From assembly GCF_014207745.1 (NCBI RefSeq), contig NZ_JACHJB010000004.1:434001-498000 (forward strand): a stretch of DNA of 64,000 nt. The letters are read 5' to 3'. The first letter of the stretch is position 1. Each line of letters opens with the position of its first letter. A program made the position numbers and the translations under genes. This DNA comes from Nonomuraea muscovyensis (lineage in GTDB: Bacteria; Actinomycetota; Actinomycetes; Streptosporangiales; Streptosporangiaceae). Under the pieces are notes generated by a model that was not told the DNA's origin, did no database searches, and saw only the letters and a list, made by a program, of their open reading frames with translations. This document shows positions 41,836 through 50,039 of the stretch, piece by piece.

Positions 41836-42744
41836 TCAGTAAGCCTCGGTGATCACGTTCTTCAGCGGCTCGCCGGCCAGGTGGCGCAACACCTGGGAGC
41901 GGACGAGGCGGAGCGTGCGCCGGACCGACGCCGGGGTGCTGCCGGCCACGTGCGGGGTGATGAACACCCCGGGAGCGGTCCACAGCGGGTGGCCGGGCGG
42001 CAGCGGCTCGGGCGCCGTCACGTCGAGAGCGGCGCGCAGCCGGCCCGCCTCCAGCTCGGCGACCAGCGCGTCCGTGTCGACCACCCCGCCGCGGGCGGCG
42101 TTGACGAGCACGGCGCCGTCCTTCATGCGAGCCAGGAAGGCCGCGTCGACCATCCCGGCGGTGTCGGGGGTCGCGGGCACGAGCAGCACCACCACGTCGG
42201 CGCCGGGCAGCAGGCCGGGCAGTTCCTCCATGGCGTGCACGCCGTCACGGGCGCTCCTGGCCACCCGGACGATCTCCACCTCGAAGCCGTCGAGCCGGCG
42301 TTCGAGCGCGGCCCCGATGGACCCGTGGCCGACGATGAGCACGGTCGCGTCGGCCAGCACGCCGGTGTGGTGGTAGGTCCACTCCCCCTTGCGCTGGGCG
42401 TCCACGAAGCCGGGGAACTCCCGCAGCACCGCGATCATCGCGCCGACCGCCCACTCGGCGGTGCCCGCGTCGTGCACGCCGCGGGCGTTGCACAGCACGA
42501 CGCCCTCGGGCAGGTGCGGCCGGTACGGCTCCACGCCCGCCGTGACGGTCTGCAGCAGGCGCAGCGAGCGCATTCCGGCCAGCAGGCCCGGCACGTCGGG
42601 CACGGTCTGCAGCGGCGGGATCCACACCTCGACCTGCTCGGCCCCGTCGGGCACCGGGCCCTTGCCGTCGTAGACGACGCACTCCACACCGGGCAGGTCG
42701 GACAGGACGCCGGCGACGGCTTCGGAAGCAACCCAGATCTTCAT
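41836..42744 (-). CDS. D-isomer-specific 2-hydroxyacid dehydrogenase
   Basis: 302 residues. NAD-binding GHGSIGAALERRL (near 140), catalytic Arg in NAARGGVVD, Glu in TAPEPLP and His in ITPHVAG. Shorter than typical formate or glycerate dehydrogenases and lacking ACT domains, so a glyoxylate/hydroxypyruvate or 2-keto acid reductase is likely; substrate not assigned. Divergent from the lipoprotein gene 30-38 bp away. Confidence 0.9.
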   Translation of the reverse strand: MKIWVASEAVAGVLSDLPGVECVVYDGKGPVPDGAEQVEVWIPPLQTVPDVPGLLAGMRSLRLLQTVTAGVEPYRPHLPEGVVLCNARGVHDAGTAEWAVGAMIAVLREFPGFVDAQRKGEWTYHHTGVLADATVLIVGHGSIGAALERRLDGFEVEIVRVARSARDGVHAMEELPGLLPGADVVVLLVPATPDTAGMVDAAFLARMKDGAVLVNAARGGVVDTDALVAELEAGRLRAALDVTAPEPLPPGHPLWTAPGVFITPHVAGSTPASVRRTLRLVRSQVLRHLAGEPLKNVITEAY

Positions 42745-42773
42745 GCCGGAAACTTTATGGCGCGCGAGGAAGT

Positions 42774-43868
42774 ATGGGACACATGAGGAAACTCTTGACG
42801 ATCATGGCGGCGGCCGCGCTCACCTCCTGTTCCGGCGCGGGCGGGACGTCCTCGGCGGGCGACTCCCCCGGCGGCGACGTGACGCCGACGGCCACGGTGT
42901 CCGCCGCCACCCCGCCCGGGGAGCCGAGGACGGTGGCCCGCGACCTGGCCGTCCCGTGGGCGATGGAGTTCCTGCCGGGCGGCGACGCGCTCGTGACCGA
43001 GCGCGACACGGCCAGGCTGCTGCGCGTCGGCGCGGACGGGCGGGTGACCGAACTGGGCACCGTCGAGGGCGTGGAGCCCGACGGCGAGGGCGGGCTGATG
43101 GGCGTGGCGGTCAAGGATGACCAGGTGTTCGTCTACCACACCGCCGCCGAGGACAACCGGATCGTCCGCTACCGCCTCGGCGAGAGCGGCGTGAGCGAGC
43201 CGAAGGTGATCGTCGAGGGCATCCCGAAGGGGGTCATCCACAACGGCGGCCGCCTGGAGTTCGGTCCCGACGGCCACCTGTACGCCAGCACGGGCGAGGT
43301 CGGCGACCGGGAGCTGGCCCAGCGGCGCGACTCGCTGGCCGGCAAGATCCTGCGCATGACCGTGGACGGCGCCCCCGCCCCCGGCAACCCCTTCGGCACG
43401 CTCGTCTACAGTCTCGGCCACCGCAACGTGCAGGGCCTCGCCTGGGACTCCTCCGGCAGGCTGTACGCCTCGGAGTTCGGCGCGAACGAGTGGGACGAGC
43501 TCAACCTCATCAAGCCGGGCGCCAACTACGGCTGGCCGGAGGTCGAGGGCCGGGGCGACGACCCGGCGTTCGTGAACCCGGTCGCCACCTGGGCCACCTC
43601 CGACGCATCCCCGTCGGGGCTGGCCTACGCGGGCGGCTCGCTGTGGATGGGCGCGCTGCGCGGCGCGCGCCTGTGGCAGATCCCGCTGGGCGAGGACGGC
43701 TCGCCGGGCGAGCCGGTGGCCCACCTCTCCGGCACGTACGGCCGGCTGCGCGGCGTGGCGGCGGCGCAGGACGGCACGGTCTGGGTGTCGACCAGCAACA
43801 AGGACGGGCGGGGCTCGCCCCGCGACGGCGACGACAAGATCCTGTCGGTCACCCCGGGCCGCCCGTGA
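42774..43868 (+). CDS. PQQ-type sugar (glucose/sorbosone) dehydrogenase lipoprotein
   Basis: 364 residues from ATG 42774 (ATG 42783 also possible; GAGGAAG lies before both). Signal peptide with lipobox LTSC near residue 19. Six-bladed beta-propeller of the GSDH family: VPWAMEFLPGG, GEGGLMGVAV, HNGGRLEFGPDGHLY, GHRNVQGLAWD, EFGANEWDELNLI. Extracytoplasmic oxidation of an aldose is expected; a cofactor other than PQQ is possible. Its stop codon begins a set of imperfect 31-33-bp repeats. Confidence 0.88.
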   Translation: MGHMRKLLTIMAAAALTSCSGAGGTSSAGDSPGGDVTPTATVSAATPPGEPRTVARDLAVPWAMEFLPGGDALVTERDTARLLRVGADGRVTELGTVEGVEPDGEGGLMGVAVKDDQVFVYHTAAEDNRIVRYRLGESGVSEPKVIVEGIPKGVIHNGGRLEFGPDGHLYASTGEVGDRELAQRRDSLAGKILRMTVDGAPAPGNPFGTLVYSLGHRNVQGLAWDSSGRLYASEFGANEWDELNLIKPGANYGWPEVEGRGDDPAFVNPVATWATSDASPSGLAYAGGSLWMGALRGARLWQIPLGEDGSPGEPVAHLSGTYGRLRGVAAAQDGTVWVSTSNKDGRGSPRDGDDKILSVTPGRP

Positions 43869-43990
43869 GCGACCCGCAGAGGGCATCCCGGGCGCCCTTG
43901 AGCGACCCGCAGGGGCATCCTGGGGCCCGTGAGGCCCCTCGGGGCATCTCCGGGCGCCGGTGAGCGACTCTCGGGGCGGCCCCGGACGCC
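43866..43990. repeat. Four imperfect ~31-bp tandem repeats
   Basis: Units starting at 43866, 43899, 43930 and 43961 share the frame tgagcgacccgcag..ggcatcc..gggcgccc. Each unit begins with TGA, the first being the stop codon of the sugar dehydrogenase gene. They fill the gap to the convergent VanW gene. No coding sense; could fold into GC-rich hairpins and act in termination. Confidence 0.65.
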
Positions 43991-44014
43991 CCGAAGGCGG
44001 TCAGGGAGCGTGGG

Positions 44015-46045
44015 TCATCCCGTGGCGTTGGTGGAGGCGCAGATCACCTGGGCCTGCGGCCGGTACTTGGTGGTCTGCTTCTCGTCCCGCTTGACCTCTT
44101 CGCCGTCCTTGAAGAACACCCGGGTGACGTCGATCGTGAAGCCCGGGGTGCCGACCGTCGGGACGCACCCGGGCGCGCTGCTGGTCGTCCGCCGGAAGGT
44201 GGTGGGCGCGCGCCGCTCCGACTCCACGGCCTGGATCTTGTCGTAGCGCCGGGTGCTCCAGAGCCTGACGGTGACCGACGTGCCCGTGGAGGCCGTCTTG
44301 ATCAGCACGCCGTACTCGGAGTCGTTGCGCCACTTCAGGTCGCGGTCGGGGTAGAGCAGCGCGGCGTCGCGGCCGGCCGGGTAGCGGGCGGCGTAGTAGT
44401 CCATCGGCGTGCGCTCGACCTCCTCGAACCCGCCGAAGTAGGCCGCGTTGTGAAGCGTGGTGGCGAACTGCGAGACGCCGCCTCCGATGATGTTGACCAT
44501 CCGGCCGCCGACGATCTGCCCGGCCTCGACGTAGCCGGTCTCGCGGGTGCGCTCGCCCACGGTGTCGTTCAGGGAGAACGTCTCTCCCGGCTTGACCACG
44601 TGCCCGTCGAGCTGGGCGGCCATCCGCTGGATGTTGACGGCGCGGGGCTGGCAGCACTCGAAGGTGGTGGTGAACTCGGCGACGTTCTCCTTGATGCCGA
44701 GGTTGCTCACCTCGGCGGTGGCGACCTCGGGCCGGACGACCGCCAGCTTCACGGGGACGATCCGGCTGTCCTGCTTTCCGATCACCCTGGCCACGTCTCG
44801 GGCCAGCCGCCTGTCGTCCACTCCCCGGCCGGTGCGGGCGGGGAGCAACTCGGGCTTGCCGCCGACGATCTGGTAGGTGGCGTCGCGCGGCGCCTGGCTC
44901 TCGTCGACGAGGTCGCGTTCGACGGCGGCGAGCGCCGCCTCGGCGTCGAACCGCGGCACGAGCCCGCCCTTGCCGTCGGTGACGAAGCTCAGGTGGGCGG
45001 CGATCGTGGCGGGCGGCAGCGTGGCCCGCTTGGCGCCGATGGCGAGCGTGATGGGCGCCGAGACGGCCCGCTGGGCCTCCGCCTTGGCCTTGGCGACGGC
45101 CTCGGGGGTGGTCTCCGCCTTGGCGGGCCGCAGCGTGAGCACGGCGGTGTCGCGGGAGGCGAGGAAGGCGTCGCCGATGCGGCGGACGGCGTCCTCGCGG
45201 TCGAGCAGCACCCCGTCCTCGGGCTCGGTCACCACCGGGCGCAGCCCGTCGAAGGCCACCCCGCCCTCGCGCGGCTCCTTGTCGTGGCCCTTGGCGAGCC
45301 CCTCGACGGTCCGGACGAGCTGGGAGGTGTCGATGGTGAGCTTCGGCTGCAGCTCGGTCGTGCCGGTGAGCCCCTGCCACACGTCGAGGGGGCCGGGAAA
45401 GCCGCTGCGCGCCTCGCCGATGGTGGCGACGACGTCGAGTTCGAGCCCGGCCTCGTCGGCCTGGATGGTCTCCTTGCGGCCGGCGATCTCGACGGTGACC
45501 GGCTTGTTGATCTTCGTGACCAGCTCGGCACGGAGCTTGTCGGCCGCCTGCGTCACGGTCAGGCCGCCGATGTCGATGCCCGCCACACGGGTGCCGCGCA
45601 GCACCGAGCCCGACATCATCACGGCCGGCACCAGGTAGGCGAACAACGCCAGCACCACGAGCAGGACGGCCAGGCCCGGCAGCACGCGGCGGCGCCGCGG
45701 CGGCTCGGGGTCCACGAACGCCGGCGGCCGCGCGGAACCGCCGGGCGCGCCGAACGCCGGGGCGCGGGAGGCGGACGGCTCCGGCTTGCCCTGGCTCACC
45801 GGCCACGGCTGGGCGGGCGGCGCGACGGGCGGCAGGGCGCCGCCGCTCGGCCCGTCGCCCGGGGCCGCGGTGCTCGCCGGAGCGGGACGGGACGGCTGCT
45901 GGCCCTCCGGGCCGCCGAAGATGTCGCGGGAGACGCCGGGCGGCAGGCCCTCGATGCGAGGTCTCCTGCTCGTGGTGCCCGAGGAGGGGAGCGGCACCGA
46001 CGCGAAGGGGTCGGTTGGTGATTGGATCGGCTTGGGGTTACCCAC
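44015..46045 (-). CDS. VanW-family membrane protein with PG-binding (YoaR-like) repeats
   Basis: 676 residues. Pro-rich cytoplasmic N-terminus (1-108), one membrane helix (about 112-135), two YoaR/PG_binding_4-type units (about 145-395), then the VanW domain at 440-600 with NIQRMAAQLDGHVVKPGETFSLN and GGVSQFATTLHNAAYFGGF. The VanW name comes from vancomycin clusters, but the function is unknown; the layout suggests an envelope protein binding peptidoglycan. Bitopic, C-terminus outside. Confidence 0.85.
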   Translation of the reverse strand: MGNPKPIQSPTDPFASVPLPSSGTTSRRPRIEGLPPGVSRDIFGGPEGQQPSRPAPASTAAPGDGPSGGALPPVAPPAQPWPVSQGKPEPSASRAPAFGAPGGSARPPAFVDPEPPRRRRVLPGLAVLLVVLALFAYLVPAVMMSGSVLRGTRVAGIDIGGLTVTQAADKLRAELVTKINKPVTVEIAGRKETIQADEAGLELDVVATIGEARSGFPGPLDVWQGLTGTTELQPKLTIDTSQLVRTVEGLAKGHDKEPREGGVAFDGLRPVVTEPEDGVLLDREDAVRRIGDAFLASRDTAVLTLRPAKAETTPEAVAKAKAEAQRAVSAPITLAIGAKRATLPPATIAAHLSFVTDGKGGLVPRFDAEAALAAVERDLVDESQAPRDATYQIVGGKPELLPARTGRGVDDRRLARDVARVIGKQDSRIVPVKLAVVRPEVATAEVSNLGIKENVAEFTTTFECCQPRAVNIQRMAAQLDGHVVKPGETFSLNDTVGERTRETGYVEAGQIVGGRMVNIIGGGVSQFATTLHNAAYFGGFEEVERTPMDYYAARYPAGRDAALLYPDRDLKWRNDSEYGVLIKTASTGTSVTVRLWSTRRYDKIQAVESERRAPTTFRRTTSSAPGCVPTVGTPGFTIDVTRVFFKDGEEVKRDEKQTTKYRPQAQVICASTNATG

Positions 46046-46138
46046 GCCTCAATCTCCTCCCGTTCCGCTGCCAAACCCTCAGGCAACAGTAAGGCACGCG
46101 CATCCAGATATGTCACCGAATCCGGCTACGGAAGGGTG

Positions 46139-46801
46139 TCAACCTAGCCACCGATACCGGTGTTCCGGGCGGCCGGCGGTGCCGTATCGGGGACGCAGTT
46201 CGGCCCGGCCCACCACGCACAGGTACTCCAGGTAACGGCGGGCGCTGACCCGTGACAGGCCGGCCAGCTCGGCGGCCTCGGCGGCCGACAGGTCGCGGCC
46301 CGCCGCCCGCAGCGTGTCGGCGACCAGCGCGCAGGTGGCCGGCGACAGGCCCTTGGGCAGCGCGGACACCGAGCTGGGCGTGCCGAACAGCCGGTCGACG
46401 TCGTCCTGGCGCGCCTCGGGGCCGATGGCGGTGAGCTGCCTGCGGGTCTCGGCGTACTGCTGGAGCCGCTCGGCCAGGGCGGTCGCGGTGAAGGGCTTGA
46501 TCAGGTAGTTGACCGCGCCGCGGCGCATCGCCTCCCTGACGGTGGGCACGTCGCGGGCGGCGCTGATCACCAGCACGTCCACGTCGGCCAGGTCCTTGAG
46601 CACCTCCAGCCCCGACATGTCGGGCAGGTAGATGTCGAGCAGCACGAGGTCGGGCCGGAGCCGGGCGACCGCGGCGAGGGCGTCGGTCCCGCTGTGGGCG
46701 GTGGCGACCACCTCGAAGCCGGGGACGCGGGAGACGTAGCCGCCGTGGATGCGCGCCACCATGAAGTCGTCGTCCACGACGAGCACGCGGATCCGCGTCA
46801 T
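46139..46801 (-). CDS. CitB/DcuR-family response regulator
   Basis: 220 residues from ATG 46801. Receiver domain at 1-120 with acidic pocket D10-D12, phospho-acceptor D56 (LVLLDIYLP), and Lys of YLIKPF near 106; C-terminal helix-turn-helix (LSAAEAAELAGLSRVSARRYLEYL) of the CitB/DcuR type. Start overlaps the kinase stop by 4 bp. Probable activator of the divergent tctCBA genes on sensing tricarboxylates. Confidence 0.93.
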   Translation of the reverse strand: MTRIRVLVVDDDFMVARIHGGYVSRVPGFEVVATAHSGTDALAAVARLRPDLVLLDIYLPDMSGLEVLKDLADVDVLVISAARDVPTVREAMRRGAVNYLIKPFTATALAERLQQYAETRRQLTAIGPEARQDDVDRLFGTPSSVSALPKGLSPATCALVADTLRAAGRDLSAAEAAELAGLSRVSARRYLEYLCVVGRAELRPRYGTAGRPEHRYRWLG

Positions 46802-48381
46802 CGGGCCGCCGCCTCGACGGGCGGCGGCAGCAGGGCCGTGAACACCGCGCCGTCGTCGTTGCGGACCTTCACCCAGCCGCCCCGGCGCAGGCACGCCTGC
46901 CGGGTCAGGGCCAGGCCCAGGCCACGGGGCCCCGACTGGGCCGCCTTGGTCGTGAAGCCCTCCCTGAAGACCTCCTCGACCAGGTCGGGGGCGATGCCCG
47001 GCCCGGAGTCGCCGACGCGCACGCGCAGGCCGTCGGCGCCGGCCCGGACGGACACCTCGATCGTGCCGGCCGCGCCGTCGAGCGCGTCGATCGCGTTGGC
47101 CACCAGGTTGCCGACGACCAGTACGGCGTCCTGCGGGTCGCCGAGCTCGCCCTCGGGCACGTCGGAGTCGTCGGCGAGGACCAGCCGGGCGCCGCGCTCG
47201 GCCGCCTCGGCCGACTTGGCCAGCAGCAGCGCGGCCAGCGTCGGGTCCTGCACCCGTTCGCGCAGGTCGGCGGCGTAGGCGCCGACGGTGCCTTGGGTGA
47301 TGAAGCCGATGGCCGCCTCGTGCTCGCCCAGCTCCAGCAGGCCGACGACCGTGTGCATGCGGTTGGCGAACTCGTGCGCCTGGGCGCGCAGCGCCTCGGT
47401 CGCGCTGCTGGTGTCGTCGAGCTCGCGCGCGAGCCGTACCAGCTCGGTGCGGTCGCGCAGCGTCACCACCCAGCCGCGGTGCTGGCCGCGCACGGAGACC
47501 GGCGTGCGGTTGAGCACCAGCACGCGGTCACCGTGCAGGACGATCCGGTCCTCGCCGGGGTCGGCGCCCCCGAGCACGTCACGCATGCGGTCGGAGACCG
47601 GCATCCGCGTCAGGTCCTCGCCGACGTCACCGAGCAGTTCGCGGGCCGCGTCGTTGACCAGCGTCACCCTGCCCGTGAGGTCGAGGGCGAGGACGCCCTC
47701 CTTGACGCCGTGCAGCACGCCCTCGCGCTGCTCCAGCAGCGCGGCGATCTCGCTCGGCTCCAGGCCGAACGTCTGCCTGCGCACCCGCGCGGTGATCAGC
47801 GCCGCCGCGGCGAGCCCGGCGAGCAGCACCGCCAGCGCCGTCCACAGCAGCGGCGGCAGCGCGCCCGCGAGCTCGCCGATGACGGTGGCCTCCAGCACGC
47901 CCACCGAGACCAGTCCGATGACGTCGCCGTACTCGTCGAAGACGGGCGCCTTGCCGCGGACCGTGGTGCCGATCGTGCCGGTCTCGGTGCCGACCCAGCT
48001 CCTGCCGGTCGTGAGCACCGACGTGCCGTCGGTGGACAGCTTCCGGCCGATCAGCGCGGCGTTGGGGTGGGCGTAGCGGGTCTGCTCGCGGTTGGCGATG
48101 ACGACGTAGTCGGCGCCGGTGGACTGCTGCACGCCCAGCGCGAGCGGCTGCAGCACCGTCTCCGGTTCGGGCAGGTCGAAGGCGGCGCGGACCTGCGGCA
48201 GCCCCGCGACCGACTGGGCGATGGCCAGCGCCCGCCGCTGGTGCAGCGAGTCGAGCTGGTCACGGGTGCGGGTGGCCCACACGCCGGCGGTGCCGCCGAC
48301 GGCGAGCAGCACGATCACCATCTGCAGCACGAAAAGCTGGGTGCCGAGGGAGGCGTCACGAACCCGTCTCATCTGCCTCAT
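46798..48381 (-). CDS. CitA/DcuS-family sensor histidine kinase
   Basis: 527 residues. Helix 1 (about 17-37), extracytoplasmic sensor domain to about 165 (RYAHPNAALIGRKLST, GTTVRGKAPVFDEYGDVIGLVSVGV, the citrate/dicarboxylate-binding fold), helix 2 (about 170-195), a PAS domain (210-310), phospho-acceptor H336 in AHEFANRMHTVVGLLELG and the HATPase (GNLVANAIDAL, GDSGPGIAPD). It should sense a tri- or dicarboxylate outside the cell and phosphorylate the regulator at 46139-46801. Confidence 0.94.
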   Translation of the reverse strand: MRQMRRVRDASLGTQLFVLQMVIVLLAVGGTAGVWATRTRDQLDSLHQRRALAIAQSVAGLPQVRAAFDLPEPETVLQPLALGVQQSTGADYVVIANREQTRYAHPNAALIGRKLSTDGTSVLTTGRSWVGTETGTIGTTVRGKAPVFDEYGDVIGLVSVGVLEATVIGELAGALPPLLWTALAVLLAGLAAAALITARVRRQTFGLEPSEIAALLEQREGVLHGVKEGVLALDLTGRVTLVNDAARELLGDVGEDLTRMPVSDRMRDVLGGADPGEDRIVLHGDRVLVLNRTPVSVRGQHRGWVVTLRDRTELVRLARELDDTSSATEALRAQAHEFANRMHTVVGLLELGEHEAAIGFITQGTVGAYAADLRERVQDPTLAALLLAKSAEAAERGARLVLADDSDVPEGELGDPQDAVLVVGNLVANAIDALDGAAGTIEVSVRAGADGLRVRVGDSGPGIAPDLVEEVFREGFTTKAAQSGPRGLGLALTRQACLRRGGWVKVRNDDGAVFTALLPPPVEAAAR

Positions 48382-48515
48382 CGAAACAGTTGCAGGTCAC
48401 AGCCGGGTCGCGACCAAAACGACCTAAAAGACTACTATCAGAGAAAGCTCGACTCTGCCGGGGACGGACTTCACCATCCAGATTCCATAGCGTGAAATCC
48501 CCCCTTGGAGTACAC

Positions 48516-49493
48516 ATGCGTCTGCGCACCCTCGCCGCTCTGGCGGCGCTCTCATTGGCCGCGCTGACCGGCTGCGGCGAAAACGCTACCGGCGGAGGTG
48601 GCGGCGGCACCGGCACGCTCCGCATCATGGCTCCCGCCTCGCCGGGCGGCGGCTGGGACCAGACGTCCCGCGTGGCCGAGCAGGCACTCAAGGCCGCCGA
48701 CCCGAGCCGCAAGTACGAGGTCTTCAACGTGCCCGGCGCCGGCGGCACCATCGGCCTCGCCCAGCTCGCCGGGGAGAAGGGCAACGGCAACCTGCTGATG
48801 ACCATGGGCCTGGTCATGGTGGGCGCGATCGAGCAGAACAAGTCGAAGGTCACGCTCACCGACACCACGCCCATCGCCAAGCTGACCGAGGAGTACGAGA
48901 TCGTCGTGGTCCCGGCCGAGTCGCCGCTCAAGTCACTGTCGGACCTGGCGGCCGCCTGGAAGGCCGACCCGGCGAAGGTGTCGGTCGCGGGCGGTTCGGC
49001 CGGCGGCACCGACCACATCGTGGCGGGCCTGATGGCCAAGGCCGCGGGCGTCGACCCCAAGCAGGTCAACTACATCGCCCACTCCGGCGGCGGCGAGGCG
49101 CTGAACGCGCTGCTCGGCAACAAGGTCACCATCGGCATCTCGGGCGTCGGCGAGTTCGCCGAGCACGTCAAGTCCGGCAAGCTGCGCGCCCTCGGCGTCA
49201 CCTCGGGCGAGCGCCTGGCCGACCTCGACGCGCCCACGCTCAAGGAGGGCGGCCTGGACGTCGAGGTGGCCAACTGGCGCGGTTTCGTGGCCCCCGGCGG
49301 GCTCAGCGACGCCGACAAGAAGACGCTGACCGACCTGGTCACCAAGATGCACGACAGCCAGGTGTGGAAGGACGCGGTGGCCAAGAACGGCTGGATCGAC
49401 TCCTTCCAGACCGGCCAGCAGTTCGCCGACTACCTCACCTCCGAGCAGACCAGGGTCAAGGCCATCATCGCCGAGATGGGCCTCGTGTCCTGA
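48516..49493 (+). CDS. tctC: TctC: tripartite tricarboxylate transporter substrate-binding lipoprotein
   Basis: 325 residues from ATG 48516 (TTGGAG 5 bp before). Lipobox LTGC at about residue 19. Bug/TctC fold: LRIMAPASPGGGWDQTSR at the start of the mature part, VPGAGGTIGLAQLAG, and the ligand loop VAGGSAGGTDHI. It binds citrate-like carboxylates outside the membrane for TctAB. Divergent from the sensor kinase gene over 134 bp, the likely site of regulator binding. Stop overlaps tctB by one base. Confidence 0.93.
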   Translation: MRLRTLAALAALSLAALTGCGENATGGGGGGTGTLRIMAPASPGGGWDQTSRVAEQALKAADPSRKYEVFNVPGAGGTIGLAQLAGEKGNGNLLMTMGLVMVGAIEQNKSKVTLTDTTPIAKLTEEYEIVVVPAESPLKSLSDLAAAWKADPAKVSVAGGSAGGTDHIVAGLMAKAAGVDPKQVNYIAHSGGGEALNALLGNKVTIGISGVGEFAEHVKSGKLRALGVTSGERLADLDAPTLKEGGLDVEVANWRGFVAPGGLSDADKKTLTDLVTKMHDSQVWKDAVAKNGWIDSFQTGQQFADYLTSEQTRVKAIIAEMGLVS

Positions 49494-50038
49494 TGTCGCC
49501 TGACATACCCGTACCGGAGGCTCCCGCCACCGGCGCCGCGCCCGACGGCGAGCGGCGCGGGTGGTGGCGGCCCGAGCTGGCGCTGGCCCTGGTGGTGCTG
49601 GGCCTGGGCGTGTTCGTCATCGTGGGCACCCTGGACGTGGCGGCCGCCGCGTCGCAGCTCGGCATCGGGCCGCGGTTCTTCCCGATCCTGGTGGGCGGCG
49701 CGATGATCGTCGTGGGCGTGTTCTACGTGGTGGACGTGCTGCGCGGCGGGCGGGGCGACCCCGAGGAGAGCGAGGACGTGGACGCCGACGCGCCCGCCGA
49801 CTGGCGCAGCGTCGCGCTGGTGAGCGGGATCTTCCTGGCGTTCACCGCGGTCCTGAACGTGGTCGGCTGGATCATCGGCGCGTCCCTGCTGTTCTTCGGG
49901 CTGTCGGTGGTGCTGGGCGCCGAGCACAAGATGCGGGCGGCGGTGGTGGGCGTGATCATCGGGATCGTCACCTACCTGCTGTTCGTCAAGGGGCTGGGCG
50001 TCACCCTGCCGGACGGCCCGCTGCAGGGGGTGATCTGA
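49493..50038 (+). CDS. tctB: TctB: small membrane subunit of the tricarboxylate transporter
   Basis: 181 residues, four membrane helices (about 27-47, 60-80, 108-128, 140-165) with LGIGPRFFPILVGGAMI after the first, the TctB signature. A charged loop rich in Glu/Asp (residues 85-102) lies between helices 2 and 3. Translationally coupled to tctC (TGATG) and one base apart from tctA. Confidence 0.92.
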   Translation: MSPDIPVPEAPATGAAPDGERRGWWRPELALALVVLGLGVFVIVGTLDVAAAASQLGIGPRFFPILVGGAMIVVGVFYVVDVLRGGRGDPEESEDVDADAPADWRSVALVSGIFLAFTAVLNVVGWIIGASLLFFGLSVVLGAEHKMRAAVVGVIIGIVTYLLFVKGLGVTLPDGPLQGVI

Positions 50039-50039
50039 C

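Noticed and set aside
43866..43990. Repeats here and at 58983-59110 as CRISPR
   Set aside because: Units are adjacent without unique spacers, diverged, and no cas genes are present.
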